Shown here in pieces: positions 11,301 through 22,414 of a stretch of DNA of 64,000 bases (position 1 is its first letter; every line of letters begins with the position of its first letter). The stretch comes from Maniola hyperantus (lineage: Eukaryota; Arthropoda; Insecta; Lepidoptera; Nymphalidae), in assembly GCF_902806685.2 (NCBI RefSeq), contig NC_048561.1, positions 992,001 through 1,056,000 of the forward strand. The letters are read 5' to 3'. Both the position numbers and the translations under genes were made by a program. The notes beneath the pieces are model-generated. The model was not told the origin of the DNA. It saw nothing but the letters and a program-made list of their open reading frames with translations, and did not search any database.

Positions 11301-11731
11301 CTAATATTCTTTTTATAAAATAAAAATAAAAAATGATGATGAGTAATTTAGCCGCCTGCTGTCGCGCCGTTGTAGTACAAAGCACTGCGCCTCACCTCCA
11401 TAGTGCGGTTCTAGCATAAGGGTTCCTTTTTATCTCTGCAGATACGGTACCCTAAAATCTGGTTTTAGGTCGAAAAAATCACTTACTCGGCTACTTACCG
11501 CACAGAATCCGACACATAAAGGTCCGCATCACCGGTCAAAGAGGTCAATTCAATTAATAAGGGCCCCGTATGCCCTAATTGCCAGTAAGAAAAGTTCCCT
11601 GCACCTACAGCCCCGACTACGGTGTCTAATAGCAATTTGTCGGGCTCAACTTGCACGTAATTGGAGAGTAACGATGACAATGTCGATATACTTATTATTC
11701 CTAATAACAGTAATATGAATTCACGTCTCAT
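8374..11731 (-). CDS. UPF0669 protein C6orf120 homolog, complete, 187 aa
   Basis: Four exons on the minus strand: 11499-11731, 10091-10182, 8966-9088 and 8374-8489 (TAG at 8374-8376). Every intron has GT-AG borders and phases match (2, 1, 1), giving 187 aa, close to the ~190 aa usual for this family. Residues 1-25 are a hydrophobic, signal-peptide-like segment after MRREF. The body holds GAVGAGNFSYWQL, LTGDADLYVSDS and SSATCGNDLV, which are family hallmarks, and GIGVFGAWSHSVSEY, a prepeptidase-C-like beta region. The C-terminus is hydrophobic (ILEMVFEMVVL). The human protein is described as secreted or vesicular; a precise function is not established. Introns are full of SINE, MITE and LINE pieces. 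It lies just downstream of the hydrolase on the same strand with separate splice structure. Confidence 0.9.
8508..8840. mobile_element. MITE with 'aattgggtatt' termini (intron 3 of the UPF0669 gene)
   Basis: Long inverted subterminal sequence ('ttataaactaggataaa' on both arms). It is related to 25560-25945 and to the copy at 40260-42819 that hosts the DDE transposon. The right end here is degenerate. Confidence 0.65.
9215..9430 (+). repeat. Dispersed repeat 'aaaaggtgactgactgactg' family
   Basis: Landmarks are (GACT)n, 'ggcatgcagatagctattat' and 'gtagtccacgcggacgaagt'. Other copies lie at 20470-20675, 33450-33695, 35515-35730, 38110-38300, 47630-47845, 61180-61350, 61447-61670 and 63510-63727. 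No coding. Confidence 0.75.
10978..11138 (+). mobile_element. RTE-type LINE 3' coding tail (fragment)
   Basis: The frame reads a PRTGRRSVG...WTDDIRRVAGSRW...RGVWKSL pattern, the C-terminal tail of RTE-clade endonuclease/reverse transcriptases. More complete copies are at 16365-16602 and 47073-47372, with an inverted one at 48161-48338. A tRNA-Phe-like SINE (11145-11290) follows; similar ones are at 13845-13980 and 31690-31815. Confidence 0.7.
11145..11290 (+). mobile_element. tRNA-Phe-like SINE
   Basis: 'gcctcaatagctcaacgggt' resembles a tRNA 5' half, 'actgaaaacc' the anticodon arm (GAA) and 'ggttcaaatcccgcccgttg' the T arm. The acceptor ends do not pair and the copy continues into a ~70-bp body shared with 13845-13980 and 31690-31815 (minus). 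It is therefore a SINE and not a functional tRNA gene. Confidence 0.7.
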
Positions 11732-12473
11732 TTTTCATTAAAATTGTATTTTTTCGCGAGAAACAAAAATATCCCTCACATAGCTCAAGTTTTGAGTTTT
11801 GACAGTGACTGGTGACAACGTGACAACTGACAAAATGAGCAGAGTTGCCAGATGATATGCAAGAAATCCTACTAACGAGCCCATGAAAAAGTAAGAAACT
11901 CAGCTGTAATATGTGACGTTGCTGGATTATGTATAAAAATCTAATAATAATCAAAAAACAGGTAATTACTTTAATTTTGAACTGTTTTAAAGTTGGATTT
12001 GCTGTAATGGCTTACAAATTTTTTTTTGTTTAAAAAAAAAACAAAGAAAAAAGACAAATAAGTTCAAATGCAAAGAGAATTTCTCTTTGGAAAAGGTACA
12101 AGAATATGAAGTGGAAATGACCCAAAAAGTACGAATTCCATACCCTTCAAGGCAAGGCTGAACTCAAGAGTCAAGTGATTTTTCACTTTGACAGTTTAAC
12201 TTATGTTCAGAAACTGAAGTTCAAAAAGATTTACAGTATAGATGGGTAACATTGATTTAATATCAGCATAATATAAGTCCCGCAAATTGCTATTACACTG
12301 GAACCGTGTCTCATTAACATCGAAATGAGGTCATTTTGACGTATATTTAATAAAATGGTAAAAATATACCACCGTTATAAAAGCGTTTGGCATACCTACT
12401 AAAAGTAATGGAATTTTTATGATGTTATTATATAATATAATATAATTTTTACATGTTATTATGTAAAAATTCT

Positions 12474-12479
12474 TTTATT
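12474..12479 (-). terminator. AATAAA overlapping the hydrolase stop codon
   Basis: On the minus strand the stop region reads TGAATAAA, so the polyadenylation hexamer begins inside the stop codon. This would give a very short 3' UTR if used. Confidence 0.45.
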
Positions 12480-15007
12480 CATAGTTTACACTTCAACCCT
12501 TGAAGTAAAAACTTGGATATGTACTCAGACATGCATCCCGGGTCGTTGGCGAGCACATCGTGATTCCCCGAAACGATTCTAAACCTATAATTTTTATTCG
12601 GCCAAGCATTTTCGTCCATTACGAATGGTACATGTCGGTAACCACCCTTGTGGATGGATTCGGTGGCTAAAATACATAATATTGGTACGTCTGTCCGCGT
12701 GTACATATCCTTTAAATTCTCAGGTGTGAATGGCAATATGAACAGGCTTTTCATTCGTTGGTCGTATGTTAGTCTAGAAAAGAAAATGTTTGTTAGACTT
12801 AGAATAATTTTATCGCAGAACTTAAGAAATACTTCATACAGTCGATTGCAATTTTCATAAATAAATAAAATAAAAAATATTTTTATTCAATTAAACTTTT
12901 ACAAGTATTTTTCAATCGTCAGCTGCATCTACCACTGGTTCGGAATGCGTTTCCTAACCGAGAAGAACCAGCAAGAAACTCGGCGGTTGCACATCCCGCA
13001 CGCCTCATACCCCATTGCCAGAATGTCACGTACATAGATGAATTATTGGTCTCGCTCCGCTCTACGTCACGTACTATACTTTTGATTAATTAATCAAAGG
13101 ATCCTATAAATATGCTATATACTTACCGATAAATTCCATCGCCAACCGGCTCCAAAAACCGTTCCAAGTGGTATTCGACTGCCTCGTCAGTTAGATCCTG
13201 CGCTTTTTTCAACATTTCCTTTGCCTAAAACAAAAAAAAGCATTATACAAATATTATACCATAATGGCCTGTATTTATAAAAGTTCACAATATATTGCAA
13301 ATAACTATCTGACTGGCGATAGAGGCCATCGAGGTCAACGGACGTTGCGTAGACAGGTCATTCGGGATTAATGCCGCGTCGTAGGCGGGGTATTGACCCC
13401 GAGTTTCACACGCTGCAACACGCGGATTTCAACAAATACTAAATCACTATAGCTCAAATATATAACTGAAATACTAAATCAATAAAACTCAAATAAGTCA
13501 AATGATTATTGGTACCTATTGGATTGTGTTTAGGTAGGGTTAGGGTTTTTGCTATCGTTCTGATTACACCCTGTATTGTAGATACCTGTTCATAAGTGTA
13601 TTTAGGCGCACTTTCCTTGCCTCTAGTGTGTTTCCTGTACCCCTCGTCAGTGTAATGGTCGCCGTAGGCCTCCTTGTACCACGCGGCGAAGTCCAATGGC
13701 GCCACCGTCAGGTAAGGGGGCGTCGGGTCCAACTCCACCAAGCAAGTCAGGCGACCGGGGTACGCTAGGTTGAAATGCTTACCTACAATCAACAAAACAG
13801 GTCAACCACCACCGCGGTTCTGTACCACCTGTACATTATTTAGAGCCTCAATTAGCTCTTAACCGGTATATGAGTGGACTGAAAACCGAAAGGTCGACGG
13901 TTCAAACCCCGCCCGTTGCACTATTGTCGTACCTACTCCTAGCACAAACCTGACGCTTAGTTGGAGAGGAAAGAGGAATATATATAAGCCCCGCAAATTG
14001 CTAATGGGCGTGGCCGCAATTTTAATGACGTCAGCACTAGACTGAAGTTTCGAGCTGATGGCATATATTTATTTCGGCTGACGTCAAAATGACGGCATTT
14101 TGATATTAATGAGACATGGTTCCAGCGCAAAAGCAATTTGCGGGACTTATAAGAGACTTATAAGAGGATAAATTGAAATATAGTGCGACAAGGCTATCTT
14201 GGCGCGTGGCGGAAATCGGAACTAACGTTGCCGTCAAGGTCAGCTTCGTTCTTTTTTGAATATTCTAAGCATTCTAATCATTCATCTAAGATTCTAAGCC
14301 TTAGTCTAAGGCCTTAGTTCTCCAACAGCGCCCCCCTGTCAATGTCATTCAAGTGCCAAGAGCTTGTCACTTAATTAGTCTCACTGACATTGGCTAATCT
14401 GTGTAAAGCCAGAAGAAGAACAAAAAAATAAAATAAAAAAATTAGTCTCTACCTTTCTACTCACCTCACCTTTTTTTTTCTTCAATTTATAGACTAGCGC
14501 TTGGCTGTAATCAAACCTGGTGGCAAGTGATGATGCAGCCTAAGATGGAGCGCGCTTGCCTAGAAGATGACTATTCACTCTTAACTTGAAGTTGCCCATG
14601 TTATAATTGGAGGGGAAAACTGATGGTGGAAGGGTGTTCCAAATCTTAGCGGTTCGAATCAGAAATGAGGAGGCAAATCGTTTCGTATGTATCCGTGGAA
14701 TTTCGATTACGTACGGGTGCAGACCTTATATACTTACCAATAGAACAACCGAGTGAGTGTCCAATGAATGCAAACTTGTCCCATTTAAAGTGCTCCTGCA
14801 CAATGACCACAGCTGGGATTAAGTCATACGTAGTGAATTGGACGCCTTTAGGGAAATGATCTGAATAGCCGTTTCCCGGTAAATCTATTGCTACATAGAA
14901 GAAATTGTCTGGCAACTGAGTTACCAGCGGCCGGAAAACTGCACTGTGCTGCATTCGCCCCGGGCAAAGAAATACCGGGGGGCAGGATCGTTCGCCCCAT
15001 GTCAGTC
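12479..15007 (-). CDS. Alpha/beta-fold serine hydrolase (SERHL/kraken-like), 5' end missing
   Basis: Four exons: 14738-15007, 13586-13782, 13127-13224 and 12479-12773 (TGA at 12479-12481). Phases 1, 0 and 2 agree at every GT-AG join, giving about 286 aa. The first listed exon may continue an upstream exon (acceptor ttcgcag) or start at the ATG at 15015-15017. The N-terminal part has the PDNFFYVAIDLPGNGYSDHF strand, and the nucleophile elbow is GHSLG. The C-terminal part has an acid strand (PILCILATES) and GNHDVLANDP, which carries the probable catalytic His. These are typical of MEST/SERHL-like hydrolases. Odd: the usual HG oxyanion motif after the first strand reads PGR. The usual family length is ~310 aa, so only a short N-terminus is missing. 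The substrate is unknown. Confidence 0.8.
12865..12990 (+). repeat. Dispersed LINE-tail repeat 'accactggttcggaatgc'
   Basis: 'tcttttattcaattaaactt'-like start, then 'catctaccactggttcggaa' and 'gaagaaccagcaagaaactc'. Copies are at 26375-26490, 36635-36693 and 57790-58100. It lies in a hydrolase intron. Confidence 0.65.
13310..13580 (+). mobile_element. Element with 'ggttacaccctgta' terminus
   Basis: The same family occurs at 15643-16270 and 38298-38815, which begin 'acagggtgtaaccag' and end with its complement, so it has terminal inverted repeats. Here the right end abuts the hydrolase exon 13586-13782: the donor of that exon is only 5 bases away. Confidence 0.55.
13983..14150. mobile_element. 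MITE, ataagtcccgc family
   Basis: Same termini and TGACGTCA-rich core as 5514-5673. It is followed by a copy of the 'cagtgcgacaagg' MITE at about 14183-14380 and a LINE 3' fragment at 14466-14720, all within the first hydrolase intron. Confidence 0.75.
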
Positions 15008-15049
15008 CTGCGAACATTAAAATGTTCTTTTCATCTCACTCGCTCGGCA

Positions 15050-15290
15050 AGGATTCCTTTGCCTTTTAAAATCAGCGTGGAACGTCGTAATTTTTGCTCG
15101 CTAGGGTGCAAAGCACGAGTTGAAATTCAAACGTGACGATCGGACTTTCATCCAAACTTCCACTTAGAGGTGGAATTTCTAAATACCCTTTCTCTTTACA
15201 AAGAACACACTCTCAAAATTTCATGTCTCTAGGACTAGCGGTTTAGGCTGTGCGTTGATATATTATAAGTCAGTCAGTCAGTTAGGGCTT
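15050..15290 (-). repeat. Dispersed repeat upstream of the hydrolase
   Basis: A low-information repeat with the '(gtca)n' and 'gcgttgatatattataagtc' border typical of interspersed copies here. I found no upstream hydrolase exon in it. Confidence 0.4.
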
Positions 15291-15642
15291 TTACAGCGGC
15301 TACAGATGGTTTTTTTCGGATAGAACCATAATAGAACGAACAGTTTTGGAATTGATATCGTGCGAAAAAAGCAAATATTTTGCGAAAAGTTAGCCTTTCA
15401 TACGCTTATTTTAGGAATAAAGATCATATACTTTACCAGCTATATTTCCCCATGGAGCCGTTATGGTAATTTCCCTTTCTGGTTTTGTGAATTTACTCAT
15501 TATTCCCTGTCTATTTTGAAGTACCTACTTATGTATATAGAAAGTAGGAACCTTTATTTATTGGCACTGATATATAGGAACTCTGCGAGATGCACTAAAC
15601 TGACAATCACTCGAATTGTCCCAAGGAATTTCACTTACGTAT

Positions 15643-16270
15643 AGGGTGTAACCAGAACGCTGGCAAAAACGAATACAGCGGGGCGATTGTCTAAAACCTG
15701 CATCAATCATTATTACAATCTCAATTGTTGATATGATGGGTATATGATAGCATTCAAAAAAATCGGGAAAAAATATATTTTTTTAAATTGTTTTGTAAAA
15801 GTTTTCGATATAGGTATATCCATACTAATATTATAAACGCGAAAGTATGTCTGTCTATCTGTCTGTCTGCTAGCTTTTCACTGTTCAACAGTTAACAGAT
15901 TTTAATGAAATTTGGTGAAGAGTTAGCTTACATCCCGGGAAAGGACATGTGCATACTTTTTATCCATGAAAAGCAAATAGTTCTCACGGGATTTTTAAAA
16001 CAGCTAAAACCACGCGGACGAAGTCGAGGGCATCATCTAGTTGCAAATAAAACATCTGACTGTCGCGAGAGGTCAACGAACGTTACGTAAGTAGGTTACT
16101 CGAAGTAATTGCCGCGTCGTAAGCAGGGCATTAACCCGAGTTTTGCACGCTATACATTGCCGGTTTGGAAAATTCTAAATCACTAAAACTACAAAATGAT
16201 TGTGTGATTGTGTTTAGGTAGTATAACAATAACGCTAAGTTTTTGCTAGCGTTCTGGTTACACCCTGTAT
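15643..16270. mobile_element. Element with 'gggtgtaaccagaacgct' TIRs and nested repeat
   Basis: Left end 'tagggtgtaaccagaacgct' and right end 'gcgttctggttacaccctgt' are inverted copies. A 'gcgacttcgtccgcg' family repeat sits inside at 15830-16040. Confidence 0.65.
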
Positions 16271-16364
16271 AAGTAAGATATTCATACTGTTATCTAATCA
16301 GTTTCATTGATAATCTTGAGTTTTCAGGTAGGTCAGGTACCTACGTACTGATTAATACAATGCA

Positions 16365-16602
16365 AAGCGAAAGTGGCGATGGGCAGGGCACATAGTTCGT
16401 ACAACCAATACACGTTGGGGTCCCAAGCTGCTGGAATGGTGACCTCGCACCGGAAGACGCAGCGTTGGAAGATCCCACACTAGGTGCACGGAAGGCATCA
16501 GACGAGTCGCAGGGAGCCGCTGGATGGCGGCGGCGCAAGACCGTGGCGTGTGGAAGTCCCTACAAGAGACCTATGTCCAGCTGTGGACGTCTGTCGGTTG
16601 AT
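16365..16602 (+). mobile_element. RTE-type LINE C-terminal fragment
   Basis: A coding-like tail with SRWMAAAQDRGVWKSL-type motif as at 47073-47372, with disruptions. The 3' end runs straight into the tail of an oppositely oriented LINE. Confidence 0.65.
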
Positions 16603-17215
16603 GATTTTATTTATTTTATTTTATTTATTAGGAACACATACAATACATTAATTTAGCACAAATTACGACACTTATAAACAAACACAGGCTGAAAAATATA
16701 TCTATAAAATTTGTACACAGCATTTGCAAAATATCTTGACAAATAAAAAGAACTTAACTAACTTCTTAACTAAACAAATAACTAAGTTACTTAGGAGATG
16801 AACCCACCGTAAAATGATAAGAGCTTTTTTTTGAATGCAGTAGCTGAGTAATGAAATATATCGATGCCAGGTATCTTTTTTGATATTTCGTTAAATTTTG
16901 CACATATACTCATAATTGGGACTTGATTTCCTAGATGAGATTTGGTGAAAGGTATATGGAAGATTTTTGGGGATATAAAACTACGGGAGTGTCTATGTGG
17001 AACAGATAAGGATATTCGATTGAGAAGCTTACTAAGCTTACTACATTTAAGTTTATTTCGTAATATTTTATGTAATAAGCACAAGTCAAGTATTTCGCGC
17101 CTATTTCGAAGAGATGTCATGTTAAACTCAGCCAATCGCTGATAATATGGCTGTCTGTGTGAGATGCCACTGACGTTAAAAGCTAATGATGACATTAGTG
17201 TATCATTATCATTAG
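16603..17215 (-). mobile_element. 5'-truncated non-LTR retrotransposon (Jockey-like)
   Basis: A 134-codon minus-strand frame (16791-17195) has the RREILDLCLLHKILRN...LSVPHRHSRSF...FNEIS pattern of the region downstream of Jockey-type reverse transcriptase, ending in GGFIS. An AT-rich tail (16603-16640) lies at the 3' side. No RT catalytic core is left. Confidence 0.65.
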
Positions 17216-18115
17216 CTTCGCACAGAGTCGGACTCGCACATGAAGGGATCCGTTAATACGGATCCCTTTACGGATCTACGGAGTCCGACTCGTGATTGTC
17301 CGGGGCTTCCTCGAACCATGTGCCCTGCCCATTGCCACTTCAGCTTCGCAACCCGTTGAGCTATGTCGGTTACTCTAGTTCATTAAAACAATACAATTTT
17401 ACTTAAAATAACTTTGAAGTTTTATTTAATTAAGTGTCAGGTTTCAAAACAGATTTCGTATTTATATATAAACATAAACAAAATAATATTTACAAACATA
17501 AAATTAATTAGGTGCATAATCATTTGCTTAGTAACAAAATATAAAATACAATTCAATCAGTACCCTTATTATAAATGCGAAAGTGTGTTTGTTTGTTGGT
17601 TTGTCCTTCAATCACGTCGCAACGGTGAAACGCATTCACGTGATTTTTTGCAAAGGTATAGATAAAGACCTGGAGAGTGACATAGGCTACTTTTTATCCC
17701 GGGAAATCAAAAAGTTCCCACGGTATTTTTAAAAAACCTAATTCCACGCGGACGAAGTCGCGGGCATCAGCTAGTAATAAATATTAATTGTAAAAAGACA
17801 TCATGATCATCATGATCATCATGATCAACCCATCACCGGCTCATTACAGAGCACGGGTCTCCTCTCAGAGTGAGAAGGGTTTTGGCCATAATCTACCACG
17901 CTGGCCATGTGCGGATTGGCAGACTTCACACACCTTTGAGAACTCTCAGGCATGCAGGTTTCCTTACGATGTTTTCCGTCACCGTTAAAGCAAGTGATAT
18001 TTTAATTACTTAAAAACGCACATAATCTCCGAAAAGTTAGAGGTGCGTGCCCGGGATCGAACCCCCGACCTCCGATTGGAAGGCGGACGTCCTAACCACT
18101 AGGCTACCACAGCAG
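17216..18115. repeat. Repeat mosaic with SINE
   Basis: Holds a small hairpin at 17247-17272 (aagggatccgt and complement), an inverted RTE scrap at 17320-17380, a 'gcgacttcgtccgcg' family copy on the minus strand (17570-17775) and a full tRNA-derived SINE on the minus strand (17801-18115). No gene is seen. Confidence 0.6.
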
Positions 18116-18210
18116 TAAAAAGACATAATACATGATAATTACTCGAACACCAGAGCCTACATCTTCCACTATCATTGTAGATAACTCTAGTATAGACAGA
18201 ACTTTTAAGT

Positions 18211-18622
18211 ATAAGTCCCGCAAATTGCTAATATGCGTGGCCGCCATTTTAGTGACGTCAGCACTACACTGAAGTTTCGAGCTGACGGTATATTTTTATC
18301 ATAGCTGACGTCATTTCGATGTTAATGACTTAATGAGACATGGTTCCAGCGCAATAGCAATACGGTGTTTGACAACTAATCAAATTAGTAACTTTATATC
18401 TTTAAACTTGCGCTTAGTATGCGATATTCTATGAGATACTGGAATGTGACGTCACATCGTATTGAAGTAATTTTTTAGTTTAATCGATAATTTAAAATGG
18501 TTGTTGCACTTAAAACTAACAAAAGACGTGGAATTTACGTGTTTAGGAAGACCCTCCATTTAATAATCACTGAGAAATAATTGATTTTTGATGTGGTCAA
18601 ATACCCAATTTGCGGGACTTAT
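18211..18622. mobile_element. MITE split by a second MITE
   Basis: The ataagtcccgc MITE runs 18211-18361 and resumes at 18610-18622. Between them is a different element starting 'tacggtgtttgacaact' and ending 'ggtcaaataccca'. A relative of the inner one lies at 47437-47590. Confidence 0.7.
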
Positions 18623-18740
18623 ACAATGGTCAATGATCAATTATAGCATTGAGATCAAATACAGAATTGAACAGGACCGAACAGCCTCCCGTAAAATGGA
18701 CAAGATACTTTGCGATCGTAATCTCAGCTTGCCGCTACGC

Positions 18741-19128
18741 ATAAGACCAGCCATACACGGACAGCTTGAAGCAGTCAGGATGGACTGCTTCAAGCTGCGA
18801 CTGCATATTGAACTGCAGACTTCTACGTACGTACATACACGAACCGCTCAAGCAGTTGCAACTGCTTCGGGCGGTTGAGCGGTCAAGCAGTCGCCAGGCA
18901 TACACTGACTGCTCGAGCTGTCGACCGACTTGCGCAGTTACCTCCGCCCGCGCTCCTCATTCCACGTCGTGCACGCTTCCCGCCCGCACGCATCGTTTAA
19001 GCTACCATCGAGCTGGTTAAGCTAACTGCTCGATGGCAGCTTCAAGCTGTTGACTCTGACTGCAAGAGCGGTCCGTGTATGTTGATCACTGGCTAACTGC
19101 TCGAGCAGTCCGTGTATGGTCGGCCTAA
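18741..19128. mobile_element. Palindrome-rich MITE
   Basis: The termini 'gaccagccatacacggacag' and 'gtccgtgtatggtcggcc' are inverted copies. The interior has the same 15-bp hairpin as 1331-1426 and several further self-complementary blocks (gagcagt/actgctc). Confidence 0.7.
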
Positions 19129-19180
19129 GAATCGCACGTTGTTACGTTTTCTATGCTCTTTATGTATTTAAAGAAAATCA

Positions 19181-20437
19181 TCATCCAATTGTTTCAATTA
19201 ATTCTTTAACCTTCTTCACTTTGAGCAAATTCTGGGTATCAGGGTTATGTGCTTTCTCCATATGCTTCCTCAGCTCATGACTCCTCACGAAACTGGAGAC
19301 GCATAGAGTGCACTGCAACCGAGACCCCTTATTATGTCTTCGCTTAGCATGCTCAGACCTCCTGGACGAAGAAATGAACTTTTCCCCGCAATCCGGACAT
19401 TCATACGGTTTTTCCCCCGTATGCCGTCGTCTATGGTACACCGCCGCCATTTTGGAAACCAATTTGGCGCCACAGATATCACATTCGAAATTCCTTTCCC
19501 GGGTATGTACAACTGTATGTTCTGCCAACCGTGCTGGGGTATAAAACCTTTTGCCACACCATTGGCATTGATGTGGTCGTATATCCATATGGATCCATAG
19601 AATATGATTTTTTAGTTGAGGTCGCGAATGATAAGTTTTATTGCAATAGTCACACGTGAAGGTCGCTGGGTCTCGGATGTTCGATCGACGACTGCGAGGT
19701 ATAGTTTTCAAGTCAGGCTTAGCATCGGGTTCGCATTTCGCTCTGTGCTCTCTGTAGCAGCCTCGATTAGTGAACTGCACCCCACAAGCACGACAAGTCC
19801 TAACATTATGCATCTGAGAATGCACTTCAAACGACGCGTTCCTTTGGAAAGTCCGTCCGCAATCGGTGCAAGTCAATTTCCCAGGTCCGTGGCACTTTTT
19901 TTGATGCTGCTTCACTTCTAATACACTTTTGAAAAGCAACGGACATTCTGAACACAAACACATAGCCGTTTTATGCATTTCTGATAGGTGCTCTTTCATT
20001 TGTAGACCACGTATGAGCATAGTACCACATAACCAACACGCTTCCTTCTGACCACTGTTACGGAGATGGACATTAAGGAAATAGGGACTTGAGAAACTTT
20101 TCCCACAGTCAGTACAATCGCAGGAAGGCCCTGTACGTGGGTGTCTGGGTTTCCGTTCTGGGGTTACCGGTTTCTTTTTGAAACGGTTCGACAAGTGATG
20201 CACCAATTCTTTGGTACTACCCTCAAAATTGTTAACACTCTGGACCAGCAAATTGTCTTTTATGATCGCGTAAAACGACTTCGGGGTCTTCAATGGGAAT
20301 AGACTTTCTATGGAGGTAACGCAATTGGCCCATAGTTTTTGTGAATGGCTCGCGAATGCACGGAACTCGTATGCTGTTGTGGCCACGTGGGTACATGTTA
20401 TGCACAGTAGCTGAGGACATAGCTGCTCTTCTTCCCT
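19181..20437 (-). CDS. ZAD/C2H2 zinc-finger terminal exon, variant 3
   Basis: The exon begins after the acceptor ttgttacag at phase 0 and runs 418 codons to a stop at 19181. It opens with the second half of a ZAD domain, with zinc pair CITC, then a linker. About ten C2H2-type fingers follow from CDCTDC, several with the HTGEKPYEC linker (residues ~330-360). One finger ends H-x4-C. Joined to the first exon at 27306-27491, the protein is 480 aa and the CITC pair falls at residues 74 and 77, exactly as in the other two variants. ZAD domains mediate dimerisation and C2H2 arrays bind DNA, so a nuclear role is expected. I saw no ZAD first-half exon between 20437 and 21218. Confidence 0.8.
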   Translation of the reverse strand, partial: REEEQLCPQLLCITCTHVATTAYEFRAFASHSQKLWANCVTSIESLFPLKTPKSFYAIIKDNLLVQSVNNFEGSTKELVHHLSNRFKKKPVTPERKPRHPRTGPSCDCTDCGKSFSSPYFLNVHLRNSGQKEACWLCGTMLIRGLQMKEHLSEMHKTAMCLCSECPLLFKSVLEVKQHQKKCHGPGKLTCTDCGRTFQRNASFEVHSQMHNVRTCRACGVQFTNRGCYREHRAKCEPDAKPDLKTIPRSRRSNIRDPATFTCDYCNKTYHSRPQLKNHILWIHMDIRPHQCQWCGKRFYTPARLAEHTVVHTRERNFECDICGAKLVSKMAAVYHRRRHTGEKPYECPDCGEKFISSSRRSEHAKRRHNKGSRLQCTLCVSSFVRSHELRKHMEKAHNPDTQNLLKVKKVKELIETIG

Positions 20438-20469
20438 CTGTAACAAGAGAAATGTTATTTTAAACTAAA

Positions 20470-21050
20470 TATATAAAAGGAAAAGGTGACTGACTGATTG
20501 ACTGATCTGTCAACTCAAACTACTGAACGGATCGGGCTGGAATTTGGCATGCAGATAGCCATTATGACGTAGGCATCCGCTAAGAAAGGATTTTTGTAAA
20601 TTCAACCCCTAAGGGGGTGAAATAGGGATTTGTAATTTGTGTAGTCCACGCGGACGAAGTCGCGAGCATAAGCTGGTTTCAATTATAAAATACTAGCTTA
20701 CGCCCACGTTTAGTTAATCCGTCAGATCGATTTTCTTCGTATAAAATGTAGCCTATGTCGCCCGGATCATAGCAACGAATCAATTGACACCTCATTCATC
20801 AAAATTGGCCCAGTAGTTCAGGCGCTACGGTGGAACACACATAGATACAAATATACAGTACGCGGCCGAAAGCAATGTACATCGACCTTTAGAAGGATAT
20901 AGCAAATTTATAGAGCGTTGTCCTTGTCGTTGAGACCGACAAAACGTCATATAGGTATGAGTGACAGAGACAACGCTCTACAAAGCCGAAATATCATTCT
21001 AAAGGCCGATGTACATTACCTTCGGCCGCGTACTGTACATACATACATAG
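20470..21050. repeat. Repeats between ZAD exons 2 and 3
   Basis: Holds a (GACT)n-type dispersed repeat (20470-20675), an unassigned stretch, and a palindromic 'cagtacgcgg' MITE (20862-21037). No CxxC first-half ZAD exon was found on the minus strand. Confidence 0.65.
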
Positions 21051-21217
21051 ACTGCTAAAATCATGACCCTTCCTTTTGGCTTTGCCGTAGTTGAGTAAAA
21101 AATATCTGAATACGACGCCAGTCTATCGTAAAAACATAGTTAAATTTAACAGTATGAATTATGATAATTACCACGAATTCCTTCTCCCCAAAACACGATC
21201 CAAACTGGCAGAGCATT

Positions 21218-22414
21218 CTATTTCCCTTTATTATAAATGACAAAATGTGCAGTTCGATAATGCTTTTTCAGTTCAAATGGCCTGATGAAACCGGCACCGC
21301 ATTTCTCACAATTATGCGCAGTGGCACCTCCCCTGTGCCTCCGTTTCATGTGATCCAACCTTCTAGAAGCTGATAGGAATCTATCGCCGCATTCCTCGCA
21401 CTCGTACGGCTTTTCTCCAGAATGGATTCTTTGGTGCATATTAAAACCGAGGGCAGTACGCATTTTCGCGCCACACTCACACACGTATATCTTACGTTCT
21501 GTTTTGTGAACAAGCTCATGTGACTTGTGATGATTTTTAGTGGAACTACGCTTCCCACATATCTGACAAACAAACGGTAGGACATACAAATGCTTTTGTA
21601 TTATATGTATCCTTAGCGACGGTTTCTTAGAATATTTCCGGCCGCAATCGTGACATTCGTATATCCCTTCAACTTCGGTATAAGGTTTGGTCTCTGTACA
21701 GTGCTCTTTGTGATACATATAGCATTTTCGATTCTCAAAAGTTTTGCCGCAATTCGAGCAGCTAAATAATGTGTGAGCGAACATGTGAGCGTGTAGAGAC
21801 CTCTCGGTTTTGAAACCTTGCTTGCATATCCTGCACTGTGGTGAATTCGATCCGTGGAGATGGTTATGATTGTCCAAGCTTGATGAGTCGTCGAACATTT
21901 GGTGACAAATCTTGCAAGCGTAAACGAAAATCCCGTGAACGATTTCCAAATGATTTGGCAACTTTTCCTTACTTAGAATCTTAGCGCAAATAGTGCAAGC
22001 GCCTTTGGTAGATCTCACCAAGTGCTGGTTCAAATATTGGGGGTGACTGAACACTTTACCGCACTTCCGGCATTTGGTTTTGAGGCGATGTTTTGGCACT
22101 CTGTTTTTTATACTCTCCCGTTCGCGTTTTCTGTCCGTATTGAGGATATCATTGAGTTTATCGGCAGCTTCTGTTAAGGTATATATTTTGGGAATATGGT
22201 CTTTGAAAATTCCGCCTTCTTTTGTGGAGCATAGGTAAACGACTGTATCATCTGGGTTGACAAATAAATTTTCTGTGTTTTTAGTCAGGACTTCGGTCGC
22301 TCGACTCCATTCTTGGACAGAACTGCCGCATAGCAATCTGAACTTCCACGCGAACAATGTGTCGTTTGTGCACTCGCTGCATAGGGCTCCGGGCAGGTCA
22401 TTCTCCGCGAAGAT
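21218..22414 (-). CDS. ZAD/C2H2 zinc-finger terminal exon, variant 2
   Basis: Follows the acceptor tggtttcag at phase 0, with 398 codons and a stop at 21218. It starts IFAENDLPGALCSECT, the second ZAD zinc pair (C74, C77 after joining), and the spliced protein is 460 aa. About ten C2H2 fingers follow, in the same order and with the same linker lengths as variants 1 and 3. Examples are CRKCGKVFSHPQYLNQH first, HSGEKPYECEECGDRF near the end and CEKCGAGF last. The shared layout shows the three exons arose by tandem duplication, but finger helices differ, so DNA targets should differ. From 22415 to 23263 upstream I see no ZAD first-half exon. Confidence 0.8.
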   Translation of the reverse strand: MFAENDLPGALCSECTNDTLFAWKFRLLCGSSVQEWSRATEVLTKNTENLFVNPDDTVVYLCSTKEGGIFKDHIPKIYTLTEAADKLNDILNTDRKRERESIKNRVPKHRLKTKCRKCGKVFSHPQYLNQHLVRSTKGACTICAKILSKEKLPNHLEIVHGIFVYACKICHQMFDDSSSLDNHNHLHGSNSPQCRICKQGFKTERSLHAHMFAHTLFSCSNCGKTFENRKCYMYHKEHCTETKPYTEVEGIYECHDCGRKYSKKPSLRIHIIQKHLYVLPFVCQICGKRSSTKNHHKSHELVHKTERKIYVCECGAKMRTALGFNMHQRIHSGEKPYECEECGDRFLSASRRLDHMKRRHRGGATAHNCEKCGAGFIRPFELKKHYRTAHFVIYNKGK

